Positions 26,481 through 34,661 of a DNA stretch of 64,000 bases are shown one piece after another. The translations under genes were made by a program, and so were the position numbers. How positions within the stretch are numbered: the first letter of the stretch is position 1; every line of letters begins with the position of its first letter. The notes under the pieces were generated by a model that was given only the letters and a program-made list of their open reading frames with translations, searched no databases and was not told the DNA's origin. This DNA comes from Thermovenabulum sp049701175 (lineage in GTDB: Bacteria > Bacillota > Thermosediminibacteria > Thermosediminibacterales > Thermosediminibacteraceae), in NCBI RefSeq assembly GCF_049701175.1, contig NZ_JBNATW010000002.1:60717-124716 (forward strand). The letters are read 5' to 3'.

Positions 26481-28011
26481 CGGCCTTCCCCCTCTTTTCT
26501 AAGTAATCGGCAAATTCTCTGAAAGCCTCTGCCACATAAGAGGTAAGGTCAATCCTATCTACATCCTTCTTAATGCCCGGGTTTTTCTCCATAATAAAGG
26601 AAATGCCGTCAAAGAGGTTGGTCATTCGGGCAAGGAACAGGCTTCCCTTGCCAATTACCATAGCCCTTGTCATCTTGCCTTCCAATATTTTATCCCTTGC
26701 ATGTCCGATTACTGGAACCCCCGAAGGTATGTGCCCCTGTGTAGGCGCAAAACCAGGCACTCCGTGTTTTTCAATAAAGCTATCCATTTCTTCTCTCTTT
26801 ATTTCTCCTCTTTTGACACCTATTGCAGCTATCATTTTGTAGTTGGCCTTAGGCACATCTCCCGCCCCAGCCGGTTCCGTTATTTCCGGGTTTTGAAGCT
26901 CGGGTGCGAATTTATCCACATCTGTTGCCTTAAGCCCTATCCTGTCGAGGGGGTCGTAAACCACGTACTGCATAACAGCCTGAGGTGATGCTCCTGCGGA
27001 AATAGTGTGTTTTCCGATAGAATCCAATCTTATGACAGGGTTTATGCCATCGTTTTCCGAAACAAGAATGGCAAAACCACCCAATACATCCTCCAAAAGG
27101 GGCATTCCTTTAGCTACATGGTCTCTTCCATTCATCCCAAGCTTTGCGGTGGCACCCCCTGCCACGACTGCTACCTTTTTGTAAATTCCGCAGCTCACAA
27201 GGGCAGCAGCAGCTATAAGTGCATGGGTAGGCCCTGCGCAAAAGCCCCTCATATCCGCGCCGGTTGCATTCAAGCAACCTGCTATTTCTCCGATGGCCTT
27301 TGCAAAGTTTCCTCCTCCCCTTTGGTTCATATCGCCGCAGGCTTCTTCCGAACATTCTATGATGTAGTCTATTTCCTCAGGAGCAGTGCCTGTGATTTTT
27401 AAAAGGTGCTTTAAAGCAAGAACCGCAGATGCCTTTGTGGATATGTTTTCAATCATAACGTGGGACGACAGGGTTTCATCCCTATCGTGAGCTTTTCTCA
27501 CACAGCCTACCAATTCTCCATCTGATTTTAATTCTACAGCCCCTTCCTCTATATATTTTTCAATAACCTCCCTGGGCTGACCTGCCTTTAAACGTTTAAG
27601 GTCGTTTTCGTTAATAAGGGGATGTTTGGAAAGTTTTTCCCTAATCCTTTCTGCAAATTCCTTTTCCAGTATGACAAGGTCAAAAACATCCGAAATGGCC
27701 ATAAGGCCGAAAAACTCATCTTCCGGCATTATTTCACCGTAGCGTCCAAATCTTTTTGCATCCGAAAGGAGATTTTCATACCAAGGCCTTTTTATATTCT
27801 TCAAATCATCAGGGTAAATATTGCCTATATAGGCTTGATTGGGCGCGTAGGCTACCGCATCCTCATACTTTCTTATATGAGAAAAAGCCCTTTTATAATA
27901 TTCAGAACGGGGATTTTCCTTTTCTAAAAGCTGGGTGGTGCCAGCCACCATCATTATGTGTGGGACGTGCACCAATATGTAGCTGGCACCAGAAATAACA
28001 GCACCGGACAT
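26470..28011 (-). CDS. grdC: Glycine reductase component C, GrdC subunit
   Basis: 513 residues, thiolase/KAS III-like. Partner of GrdD in protein C, which forms acetyl phosphate from the reduced glycine carbon skeleton. Sequence shows ISGASYILVHVPHIM at the N-terminus, the thiolase-like ECSEEACGDMNQRGGGNFAKAIGEIAG around the active site, and FCAGPTHALIAAAALVSCG. ATG behind AAGGAGG, 11 bases after grdB. Confidence 0.95.
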   Translation of the reverse strand: MSGAVISGASYILVHVPHIMMVAGTTQLLEKENPRSEYYKRAFSHIRKYEDAVAYAPNQAYIGNIYPDDLKNIKRPWYENLLSDAKRFGRYGEIMPEDEFFGLMAISDVFDLVILEKEFAERIREKLSKHPLINENDLKRLKAGQPREVIEKYIEEGAVELKSDGELVGCVRKAHDRDETLSSHVMIENISTKASAVLALKHLLKITGTAPEEIDYIIECSEEACGDMNQRGGGNFAKAIGEIAGCLNATGADMRGFCAGPTHALIAAAALVSCGIYKKVAVVAGGATAKLGMNGRDHVAKGMPLLEDVLGGFAILVSENDGINPVIRLDSIGKHTISAGASPQAVMQYVVYDPLDRIGLKATDVDKFAPELQNPEITEPAGAGDVPKANYKMIAAIGVKRGEIKREEMDSFIEKHGVPGFAPTQGHIPSGVPVIGHARDKILEGKMTRAMVIGKGSLFLARMTNLFDGISFIMEKNPGIKKDVDRIDLTSYVAEAFREFADYLEKRGKADAT

Positions 28012-28022
28012 AAAAGCCCTCC

Positions 28023-29330
28023 TTACTCAAATACAGTCTGTCTTTCTACATCCACGGTCAAGGCGTTCAAAGCTTTCAAAATGAGCTTTCTTCTTAATTC
28101 CTTTTCCTGTTCCTTTGTAAGCGCAGGATTACCGAGGGGATGAGGTATTGCAACTGCCGGAACTATCCTGTTTGCCCCAACGGTAAGGGAAATGGGAACA
28201 ATGGTGCACACGTGAACCGTGGGAAGCCCTGCCCTTTCCAATTCCTTTACCATCGTTGCGCCGCAACGAGTGCAGGTGCCTCAGGTGGACGTAAGTATAA
28301 CCGCCTGTACTCCGTCAGCCACAAGCTCCTTTGCAATTTCCTGTGCAAACCTTTTTGCATTCGCTACGGATGTTCCGTTTCCTACAGTGGCATAGTAATA
28401 CCTGTGAAGTTTTCCTATGACACCTTCCTTTTCAAGTTCCCTCATGACATCTACCGGTAATACCCTGTTGGGATCCTGATTGGCATAGGTGGGATCGTAT
28501 CCGCCGTGAGCAGTCTGGAACTTATCGGGGGTTAAAACATCTACACCTTCTATATCGTATTTTCCAAATTTTGATGCGCTTGAAGCTTCAATTCTGTCGG
28601 GATTCCCCTTTGGCACAATGCCTCCAGATGTCACAAGCGCAATTTTTGCAGATTTTAAGTCTTTTATTGCAGGTGCAGGTGTCACCCTGTCAAAGTCAGG
28701 CATGGGGTATTCGGTGACAAAGGGCTCTCCCTTAAGTTTTTTTACAAGCATATCAACAGCCCTTTTGGCTCCGTTTTCCTCTACGAAAACATTTTTCCTT
28801 ATACCCCTCGGGATATACCCTTCCTCTTTGGGTAAACCCACAGGTTCGCCTTTTACCAGCTTTAAAGCAAGCCTTGCCATTTTAGGGACGGCATCCCTCA
28901 TACCTGCAGCTGAACCTGCTGTTTCAACAATGTAGACATCCTTTTTATAAACCTCCACACCGGGGTTTTCTGCAAACATACCTGTAACCGCAGGTATATT
29001 CAGGCTTTCCTTAACCGCTTTACAAACCCTTCCGCAGGCCATGCCGTAGCGCCCTGCATTAAAGGCAGGCCCGGCTATCACAAAATCGGGTTCGTATTTT
29101 TTTATCCTTTCTAAAACATCCTTTAAAGCAGTATCGGTATTCTCGTTAAAGTAACTGTCGCCGCAAATGACGGTACCTACTATTTCCGCTTCTCCGGCAA
29201 AAGCGGCATTAAAAGCTGTCCCCGGCCCTACAGGCCCTTCCTTATCCATAGGAGGAATATCGGCTTTTTCCTCTCCTCCTATCTGTCCAAAAAACTGATT
29301 TATATAATGAACCACTCTAAATTTTTTCAT
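28023..29330 (-). CDS. grdB: Glycine reductase selenoprotein GrdB (Sec at UGA 28281-28283)
   Basis: 435 residues if the in-frame UGA at 28281-28283 is read as selenocysteine, which places Sec at residue 350, the position known for GrdB. The codon lies in ILTST-Sec-GTCTRCGATM, the UxxCxxC redox motif of the family, and reading continues in frame through 84 further codons. GrdB is the substrate-specific subunit of protein B; its Sec attacks the glycine Schiff base and hands the carboxymethyl group to GrdA. The ATG at 29330 is preferred (AAAGGGGG nine bases upstream) over a TTG at 29339. A hairpin just after UGA is annotated separately. A pseudogene reading is rejected. Confidence 0.96.
28254..28283 (-). 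promoter_or_regulatory. Bacterial SECIS element in grdB
   Basis: Twelve bases after the UGA the mRNA can form a 6-bp stem CGTTGC / GCAACG with a GGC loop (28254-28268). Position and small G-rich loop fit bacterial SECIS elements read by SelB. The stem is within coding sequence. Confidence 0.75.
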
Positions 29331-29345
29331 AAAGGGCAACCCCCT

Positions 29346-29816
29346 TTAAGCTTTATATTTGGAGTACTGCTCCCTGTACTTTTTAACTTCCCTGCAGATT
29401 CCCTCCACGTCGAGAACCATCTCCATGATGCCCACATTTTCTTCATAAACGTTCTTGTCCACAGCCTCTTTTACTTCAGGTTCAACTATATGGTAAACCG
29501 CAAGTCCCAAAGAAACCCCTGCCAAAGGCCCTGCAAAGGTGGGATCTCCATTGGTAACGGTTTCGGCTGCGATACCAGCAGCTTCGGGTTCCGCTCCTCC
29601 CAAAATTACTACTACGTTTTCCGGACCATACTTTTCTGCAAATTCTTTTATTCTTTTTTGGACCTCCAGGTCCATCGCTCCCGCAGCGGTTCAGACAAAG
29701 CATTCGGTGGTGGCAAATACCACTTCACCCTTCGTAGTCTTCATGCACGCCTCTATTGCAGGCCCCGGAACTCCGTCCCTGTCGCCAACGATTACAATCT
29801 TTTTGCCTTCAAACAT
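29346..29816 (-). CDS. grdA: Glycine reductase selenoprotein A, GrdA (Sec at UGA 29691-29693)
   Basis: 156 residues when UGA at 29691-29693 is read as selenocysteine (residue 42). The flanking ECFV-Sec-TAAGAMDLE is the hallmark of GrdA. The N-terminal part MFEGKKIVIVGDRDGVPGP is only in frame if the UGA is read through. GrdA is the small shuttle protein that carries the carboxymethyl group on selenium from protein B to protein C and is re-reduced by thioredoxin. The ATG has GGGAGG seven bases upstream. Seven bases separate it from the grdB region. Confidence 0.96.
29660..29693 (-). promoter_or_regulatory. Bacterial SECIS element in grdA
   Basis: Seventeen bases after the UGA lies a perfect inverted repeat GGACCTGGAGGTCC (29660-29673), able to form a short stem with a G-containing apical loop, as expected of a bacterial SECIS. 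Confidence 0.65.
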
Positions 29817-29847
29817 ATTTGTTCCTCCCTTTCCTACATGGTTTTAA

Positions 29848-31134
29848 TTAATAAGTCACCGCACTTAACTTGGTAAATCCTACTTCTGAAGTAGCACCGG
29901 TGATGGCTTGTATCTCAATTTCGATGCTGCCATCATCCCTTAGAGATTTCTGAGAGCCTCCAGCGATTAACGTTGCAGTATCGATAAGCCCTATTATCTT
30001 CTTCATCGGCGGAAGCACTATAACTTCGTTGGCATTTCCGCTCGTTACAACCGCATCCGCTTTCGGGTCTGCGTCAGCGAGGGATTGAGATGCTCCATCC
30101 CTTCCGGCATATTCATCGGTTATAAGCACCGTTTTTACGCCTTTTTCTTCAATCTTTCTGCAGTTCATAATCAAATCCGTATCGGGGTTTCCGAATCCTT
30201 CCTCGGTAATAATTACTCCGTCAAGCCCTAAAAATTCAACCAATTTTGCCGTATAATCCGAAGACCTTTCTTTATCCGCAAGGGTGACGTTTTCATTGGT
30301 GATTATTATCCCGATAAAGTTAATATCTTTACCGTGGCGGTTGTAGAGTTCTTCCACAACCGGGTTATTCTGGTGGACGTAAGTAGTATTCTTATCACAG
30401 GCAGATACGCAGTTGCCGCTCACAATGGCTCCATCCATCAGTTCCGTCGGATAAATAAGGGTGGGAATTATCTTCTTAGCATCAACACCGTAAACATAGG
30501 TGTCATGCAGTAGCCCTTGGCTTTGAAGCTGATAAACATATGCGACTTTGGGCAGATTCGGGTATTCAGCAAGGGCTAAAGGAAGGGGTTTTGTCTCGTA
30601 AACCTTAATCTCTTCCGGAGTCTTGTCCTTTACGCATTTTGCCAAGAAAGATGCAGCCTTTAATCCCGCAAGCCTGATGGCTTCTTCATGTTCGTGCTGG
30701 GTAAGGCCTTCTACAGGGTTTGCGACAACAACCAAATTTGTCAATTTAGAATAGGGGGTATATTCCGCACCGGGCCCGGTCATGTCGATAATTCCTTCCT
30801 GAAAACCTACAATCCTACCGCAGGTAACAACCGCCATACCCTTTAAGACGTGGGTCCTGCCTTCTCCCACTGTCAAAGGCTTCCCTAAAAATCCAGGGAA
30901 AACAGTCCCTTTCCCGCTTACCTTTACACGAGGTTCAATTACATCTTTTACCGGTATAATTCTTACCTCTTCCCCGGGGCGGGCAATATCAAGGTGAACG
31001 TCTTTAATCCTTTTGTCTTCCATTAAATATTCGACAAGCCCCTTTTCATCTACCGTAAGGGTGCCGTTTTCAAATTCCGTCCTGTCGCCCAAAACCACAT
31101 CCTTGACGTAAAAATAACCTAATTCCAATTTCAT
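29848..31134 (-). CDS. grdE: Glycine reductase component B proprotein GrdE
   Basis: 428-residue precursor of the two smaller subunits of protein B. It is cleaved at an Asn-Cys bond, and the Cys becomes the pyruvoyl cofactor that binds glycine as a Schiff base. Asn241-Cys242 in VSGNCVSACDKNT is the expected site, at the same position as in characterised GrdE. Other conserved parts: GFLGKPLTVGEGRTHVLKGM and the C-terminal GSQKSLRDDGSIEIEIQAITGATSE. Second gene of the operon, after thioredoxin. Confidence 0.95.
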   Translation of the reverse strand: MKLELGYFYVKDVVLGDRTEFENGTLTVDEKGLVEYLMEDKRIKDVHLDIARPGEEVRIIPVKDVIEPRVKVSGKGTVFPGFLGKPLTVGEGRTHVLKGMAVVTCGRIVGFQEGIIDMTGPGAEYTPYSKLTNLVVVANPVEGLTQHEHEEAIRLAGLKAASFLAKCVKDKTPEEIKVYETKPLPLALAEYPNLPKVAYVYQLQSQGLLHDTYVYGVDAKKIIPTLIYPTELMDGAIVSGNCVSACDKNTTYVHQNNPVVEELYNRHGKDINFIGIIITNENVTLADKERSSDYTAKLVEFLGLDGVIITEEGFGNPDTDLIMNCRKIEEKGVKTVLITDEYAGRDGASQSLADADPKADAVVTSGNANEVIVLPPMKKIIGLIDTATLIAGGSQKSLRDDGSIEIEIQAITGATSEVGFTKLSAVTY

Positions 31135-31151
31135 CCTTTCACCCCCGCAAA

Positions 31152-31466
31152 TTAAATATTCCTCTTAATCATCTCTTCTATCATCTCAACCGTAACATCT
31201 TTTGTAACCTGATCTACCTTCTCCCCTCCTTTGTAAATAATTATTGTCGGAAGGCCCATGACTTTTTGGCTTATCGCAAGGCGCATATTTTTTGATGTAT
31301 CCAATTTGCAAAATTTAACCTTGTCGCCGTATTTCTTTTCCAGCTCTTCAACGTGGGGCATCAATGCTTTGCAGGGCTCGCATTTTGGCCCCCAAAAATC
31401 CACAAGTACAGGCCCTTCGGCTTTCAACACCTCCTGTTCAAAGTTTTCCGCAGTAAGCTCGATCAT
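31152..31466 (-). CDS. trxA: Atypical thioredoxin of the glycine reductase operon
   Basis: About 104 residues, complete thioredoxin fold (VLVDFWGPKCEPCKALMPHVEEL, cis-Pro loop GLPTIIIYKGGE). The active site is WGPKCEPC, so the redox pair is CEPC, shifted relative to the usual WCGPC. Similar GC(E/V)PC motifs are known from thioredoxins of glycine-reducing clostridia; it should reduce selenoprotein A. ATG at 31466 behind AAAGGAG, nine bases upstream, is preferred to GTG at 31475. No thioredoxin reductase or grdX gene precedes it here. Confidence 0.93.
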   Translation of the reverse strand: MIELTAENFEQEVLKAEGPVLVDFWGPKCEPCKALMPHVEELEKKYGDKVKFCKLDTSKNMRLAISQKVMGLPTIIIYKGGEKVDQVTKDVTVEMIEEMIKRNI

Positions 31467-31524
31467 CCTTACCACTCCTTTCCCCTTATATTTTATTTTT
31501 TGACAAATTCCCCCTGTTATGCCG

Positions 31525-31569
31525 AAAAAAATAAAAGAGGAATAAAACTCCTTTAGAGTCTTATTCCTC
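31525..31569 (-). terminator. Leader terminator upstream of trxA-grd
   Basis: A 14-bp near-perfect stem (GAGGAATAAGACTC / GAGTTTTATTCCTC, five-base loop, 31537-31569) is followed on the minus strand by CTTTTATTTTTTT. It lies between the glycine riboswitch and trxA and is the expected expression platform. Confidence 0.9.
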
Positions 31570-31574
31570 CCTGT

Positions 31575-31613
31575 AGCCTTAAAAATTTTTGTGATAATTT
31601 TCCTTTAAGGCTT
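31575..31613 (-). other. Second leader hairpin between riboswitch and terminator
   Basis: Inverted repeat AGCCTTAAA / TTTAAGGCT spaced by about 20 A/T-rich bases. It may form the anti-terminator or a spacer helix that alternates with the terminator. No direct overlap with the terminator arms was seen beyond the CAGGG linker. Confidence 0.45.
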
Positions 31614-31620
31614 CAAAATT

Positions 31621-31735
31621 ACCCCGTTTACTGGATTAACTCCAGGGGCTGTCGGGGTGCAGTCCTTTTGCCTGAGAGTTTCGCGAATCCTCGCTTTCCC
31701 CTTCGGCGCCCCAATAGGGGTCTCTCCTACACCCT
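31621..31735 (-). promoter_or_regulatory. Glycine riboswitch (single aptamer with ghost-like second domain)
   Basis: On the minus strand the conserved aptamer runs GGAGAGACCCC, then GGGGCGCCGAAGGGGAAAG, then AAACTCTCAGGCAAAAGGAC, the signature of gcvT-type glycine riboswitches. GGAGAG pairs with CTCTC. Downstream, instead of a second aptamer, there is a simple extended hairpin (ACCCCG...CGGGGT closing around CTGGA/TCCAG), which resembles the ghost aptamer of singlet glycine riboswitches. It is followed by a terminator and the grd operon, so glycine should turn the operon on. Confidence 0.93.
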
Positions 31736-31794
31736 TCATCCAATTATTCAATTTTTCTTTTAAACCGGAAAAATCTATTTAAATTTCCAATAAT

Positions 31795-31823
31795 ATTATA
31801 TATAAAGGTGATAACAAAATCAA
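31795..31823 (-). promoter_or_regulatory. Sigma-A promoter of the grd operon
   Basis: TTGATT, a 17-base spacer and TATAAT on the minus strand, about 60 bases upstream of the riboswitch core. The resulting leader would be about 320 bases. Confidence 0.75.
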
Positions 31824-32055
31824 GAAGATTTTTAATTGGAGCTTTTTGCTTTGTACCATTTTTTTTAATTTCTATCACAAATTTATTGCATTATTTTCCC
31901 TCTATTGAAAGTACCAAAAAGAATTTTTTGAAGCCATAAGGCAGCATGTTTTTTATTTCCATATTTTTCTAACCAAAAAAAGGCAACACTAAAGTAAACC
32001 ACTGTTTTTGTGGCTTCTTTGTTTTTTTTTGCTTTTTACAGTTAATTGCTTATTT
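31824..32055. other. A/T-rich gap between grd promoter and insertion sequence
   Basis: About 230 bases without a recognisable gene. The right-hand part presumably contains the downstream end of the insertion sequence, but I could not find a terminal repeat matching the other side. No promoter for an unknown gene was seen. Confidence 0.4.
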
Positions 32056-33387
32056 TTATGCAGCAGCCGATTTCTCTTTTCTTTGAACTGGTTTTATAAG
32101 ACTACGCATTTCACCCGCTTGTTTTTCTTTTATCCTTCCTAAAGCCATTGCAAGCATTATACATAGGGCTATACCGCATTTTATTTCCATTTTCTTTTTT
32201 CCTCTGATGTAGTGTTTCTCAAACCCAAAAGATTCATCTAACCTGCTGTTTACTCTTTCTACTGCTGTCCTTTTTTTGTAATACCTTCCCCATTTGTAGC
32301 TTGAACGGTCTATCGGGGTAAATATCCTCCTGTCTGTTTTTATCGGTATCCTTATTCCATTTTTTGCTTTGCATTCTTCCATGCATTTGCATTCTATCCC
32401 ATATTGTTTGGCAGGACAAAGTTTCCTTATTGTGTTCCTGTCTCTTTCAAAACCTCCAGAAGGCATTTGCCGCTTTTTACCGGTTTTTAAGCAGTAGCAG
32501 TATACTTCTCCTTTGTAATCATATACTATATTCTCTTTGCCTTCTAACTGCCGGGTCTCTTCAGAATCTTTCCACATGTTTCGTATATCTATTACCGGCT
32601 TTATTTTGTATGTATCCCATAATTCGGTTATTAATTTTGTGTCATCGTATGCTTTGTCTGCTTGTAATGTCTCGCATCTTTGTATTATTTCTCTATGCTC
32701 TTTGTTTAGTTTCTCTATTAATTTATGGGCTTGTTTTACATCTGATTGGGAGGCTGTGGTAACACAATATGCTACAGGTAGTTCATAGTTTGAATCTACT
32801 ATTAGGTGAAGTTTGTAACCAAACCATTTCACTATCTTTTCCCACATGGTGCCATCTTGCCTTTGTCCTCTATATTCTTTTCTACCCCAGTCTGCTTCTG
32901 TATCTCTTCTACCATCAGGTTTTTTGTTTTTGTTTTCATGTTTTGCCAGTGATTCTATAGCTTTGCTGTCTATGGCTAAGTCTTTGCCATAATCCGGCAG
33001 TATTTTTGATATTTCTCTCACTAATTGGTTAAACATTTTTTCTATTATTTCTTCATTTACAAATAGTTTTTTTAGGAATCTCGTATATACCCAGGCCGGT
33101 GGAACGGGTGTTTCGTAAAATCCACACATTAGCCTTAGCTGCCCATTCCTTGAAAGTTCTCTTCTTAAGCTTTCTATGGATGGATGTTGATATACTACAC
33201 CGGCAAGTATTGAGTTCCACATTGCTCTAACAGGATAATCGTCTCTACCTTTTCCCCTTTGTTTTTCTAATGTCTGCATCAGTTCTTCATCGGGCATATA
33301 TTCTATTACGAGACGTAATCTTTCAAGATCCCCTAAATTTTCTATTTCATCCCATACAAAAAATGTTTGTTGTGGTATAATAGACAT
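32056..33387 (-). CDS. IS transposase, IS4/IS5/IS1182-like DDE type
   Basis: About 443 residues. N-terminal DUF772-like region (RAMWNSILAGVVYQHPSIESLRRELSRN) and a DDE core: first Asp in LAIDSKAIE, second in LQADKAYDD, Glu in TAVERVNSRLDESFGFE followed by a basic helix. A Cys-rich insertion (KLCPAKQYGIECKCMEECKAK) lies before the Glu, as in IS1182-type enzymes. The reading frame is intact, so the element may be active. The ATG at 33387 has AAAGGAG eight bases upstream; a longer upstream frame exists but would run through the leader hairpin. Family naming is tentative. Confidence 0.85.
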   Translation of the reverse strand: MSIIPQQTFFVWDEIENLGDLERLRLVIEYMPDEELMQTLEKQRGKGRDDYPVRAMWNSILAGVVYQHPSIESLRRELSRNGQLRLMCGFYETPVPPAWVYTRFLKKLFVNEEIIEKMFNQLVREISKILPDYGKDLAIDSKAIESLAKHENKNKKPDGRRDTEADWGRKEYRGQRQDGTMWEKIVKWFGYKLHLIVDSNYELPVAYCVTTASQSDVKQAHKLIEKLNKEHREIIQRCETLQADKAYDDTKLITELWDTYKIKPVIDIRNMWKDSEETRQLEGKENIVYDYKGEVYCYCLKTGKKRQMPSGGFERDRNTIRKLCPAKQYGIECKCMEECKAKNGIRIPIKTDRRIFTPIDRSSYKWGRYYKKRTAVERVNSRLDESFGFEKHYIRGKKKMEIKCGIALCIMLAMALGRIKEKQAGEMRSLIKPVQRKEKSAAA

Positions 33388-33472
33388 AGGTGAAACTCCT
33401 TTCTTTGGTGTGTTTTGTTTGTTTTTTTTTTGTACAATTCTAATATACACCAGAAAAGAAAGGGTTTCACCT
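33388..33472 (-). promoter_or_regulatory. Foldback leader that can hide the transposase ribosome site
   Basis: 33388-33413 and 33447-33472 form a long inverted repeat (about 24 paired bases with small bulges: AGGTGAAAC, CCTTTCTTT and GGTGT blocks on both arms). On the minus strand the downstream arm contains the AAAGGAG ribosome site and ends at the ATG. Transcripts entering from outside would fold and block translation, whereas transcripts starting in the loop would not. Confidence 0.7.
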
Positions 33473-33654
33473 GTTTTTTTATGTTATGGGTGTAATTTTT
33501 GATATTGTATAAATTTATTATTATGAGAGTCCCATTTTTTCGCTTTTTTATGGGAGAAATTATTTTTTCGGATGCCCTAAAATCGCTATTTCATCTGTTT
33601 CTCTGATCATCGCAATTTACTCTAATTTATTGATTTAGCAAGATAAAAATGATA

Positions 33655-34650
33655 TTAAATCGCGTTTATTCCTCCTTTCCGTTTAAAGATAATAAATATT
33701 AAAAAGCATAACCCCATAACCCATGCATTATATATAATTATCTGCCTCCAGGTAATATTCCCGATAAAAATTCCGTAAAAACCTTTAAAGGACCAATAGA
33801 CAGGAATCCAGTAAAGGAAAATCTGCTTACCTTCGGGAAGCATCAAAGCCCCTACCACGGAACCGGATAAAATTATACCGAGCACCTTTAAATTTGCAAT
33901 CCCCGCAATTTGATTACTACTTAAAGAACCCACTATAAAACCTACTAAAACGGCTATTATGGTTCCGCATAAAGTCATTACAAAAAGTTTCCCTGAATCT
34001 ACATTTTTTATCCCAAGAAGCCATATAAGAACATACCCCAAAATCAACGGAATCAAAATTCCAATTAAACTTTTCCCGATAATGTATTCATATCCTTTCA
34101 TCGGAGTAACAGATAAAGCACTTAAAGTCTGGGATTCTTTTTCTTCAATTATATTAAAACCTATTACCGCTCCGCATAATGCAAAAAGCATTAAAAAAAG
34201 CGATGCGGCTTCAACTACCGCCACGGGCGAATTCTTCCTCCCCAAATCCTTTACCATGAAATTTACTTCAATATCTTTATGATAAAGGATATCCTGCATT
34301 ATCATTTGAGAAAGTTCTTTTGTGTCATTAGATTCATTCCCTTCAAATATTATTCTGTACTCATCCCCGACCTTTATTATCCCCGCAATATCATCCGCAC
34401 CCCATATCCTTTTTTCAACACCTTTCCCGTCGTCAAAAACTTCCACGCTGCCGTATTTTCTCAATTCTTCAATTATTTTCCCTTCAACATTTTTATCCAC
34501 TGCAAACTGCAGTGCCGCAGTATCAGCCCCGGCAATAAAAAACCTTAATACCAAAGCTAAAATAACGGGTGCCGCTATCATATACAAAAGCAGCGAATCC
34601 CTTAAACTGCCGGATAAATCCCTTTTAAATATATTAAAAATTCGTCGCAT
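33655..34650 (-). CDS. ABC-2 type exporter permease
   Basis: About 331 residues with the ABC-2 layout: one N-terminal membrane helix, a large extracytoplasmic domain (~40-150) and five C-terminal helices (VAVVEAASLFLMLFALCGAVIGFN onwards). The loop EEKESQTLSALSVTPM is the family's cytoplasmic coupling motif. The ATG at 34650 is preferred because GGAGGTG sits seven bases upstream. Third gene of the exporter operon; forms a heterodimer with the preceding permease. Cargo (drug, lipid or peptide) is unknown. Confidence 0.9.
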   Translation of the reverse strand: MRRIFNIFKRDLSGSLRDSLLLYMIAAPVILALVLRFFIAGADTAALQFAVDKNVEGKIIEELRKYGSVEVFDDGKGVEKRIWGADDIAGIIKVGDEYRIIFEGNESNDTKELSQMIMQDILYHKDIEVNFMVKDLGRKNSPVAVVEAASLFLMLFALCGAVIGFNIIEEKESQTLSALSVTPMKGYEYIIGKSLIGILIPLILGYVLIWLLGIKNVDSGKLFVMTLCGTIIAVLVGFIVGSLSSNQIAGIANLKVLGIILSGSVVGALMLPEGKQIFLYWIPVYWSFKGFYGIFIGNITWRQIIIYNAWVMGLCFLIFIIFKRKGGINAI

Positions 34651-34661
34651 TTTTTCACCTC

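Noticed and set aside
28281..29693. grdA and grdB look like truncated or split genes because of internal stop codons
   Set aside because: Both stops are UGA at the exact selenocysteine positions of the families, the frames continue without change, and hairpins follow.
31621..31663. A second glycine aptamer downstream of the first
   Set aside because: The sequence forms only an extended hairpin and lacks the conserved aptamer core.
31824..33654. Terminal inverted repeats and target duplication of the insertion sequence
   Set aside because: I compared the flanks by eye and found no convincing matching ends; only the leader foldback is a clear inverted repeat.
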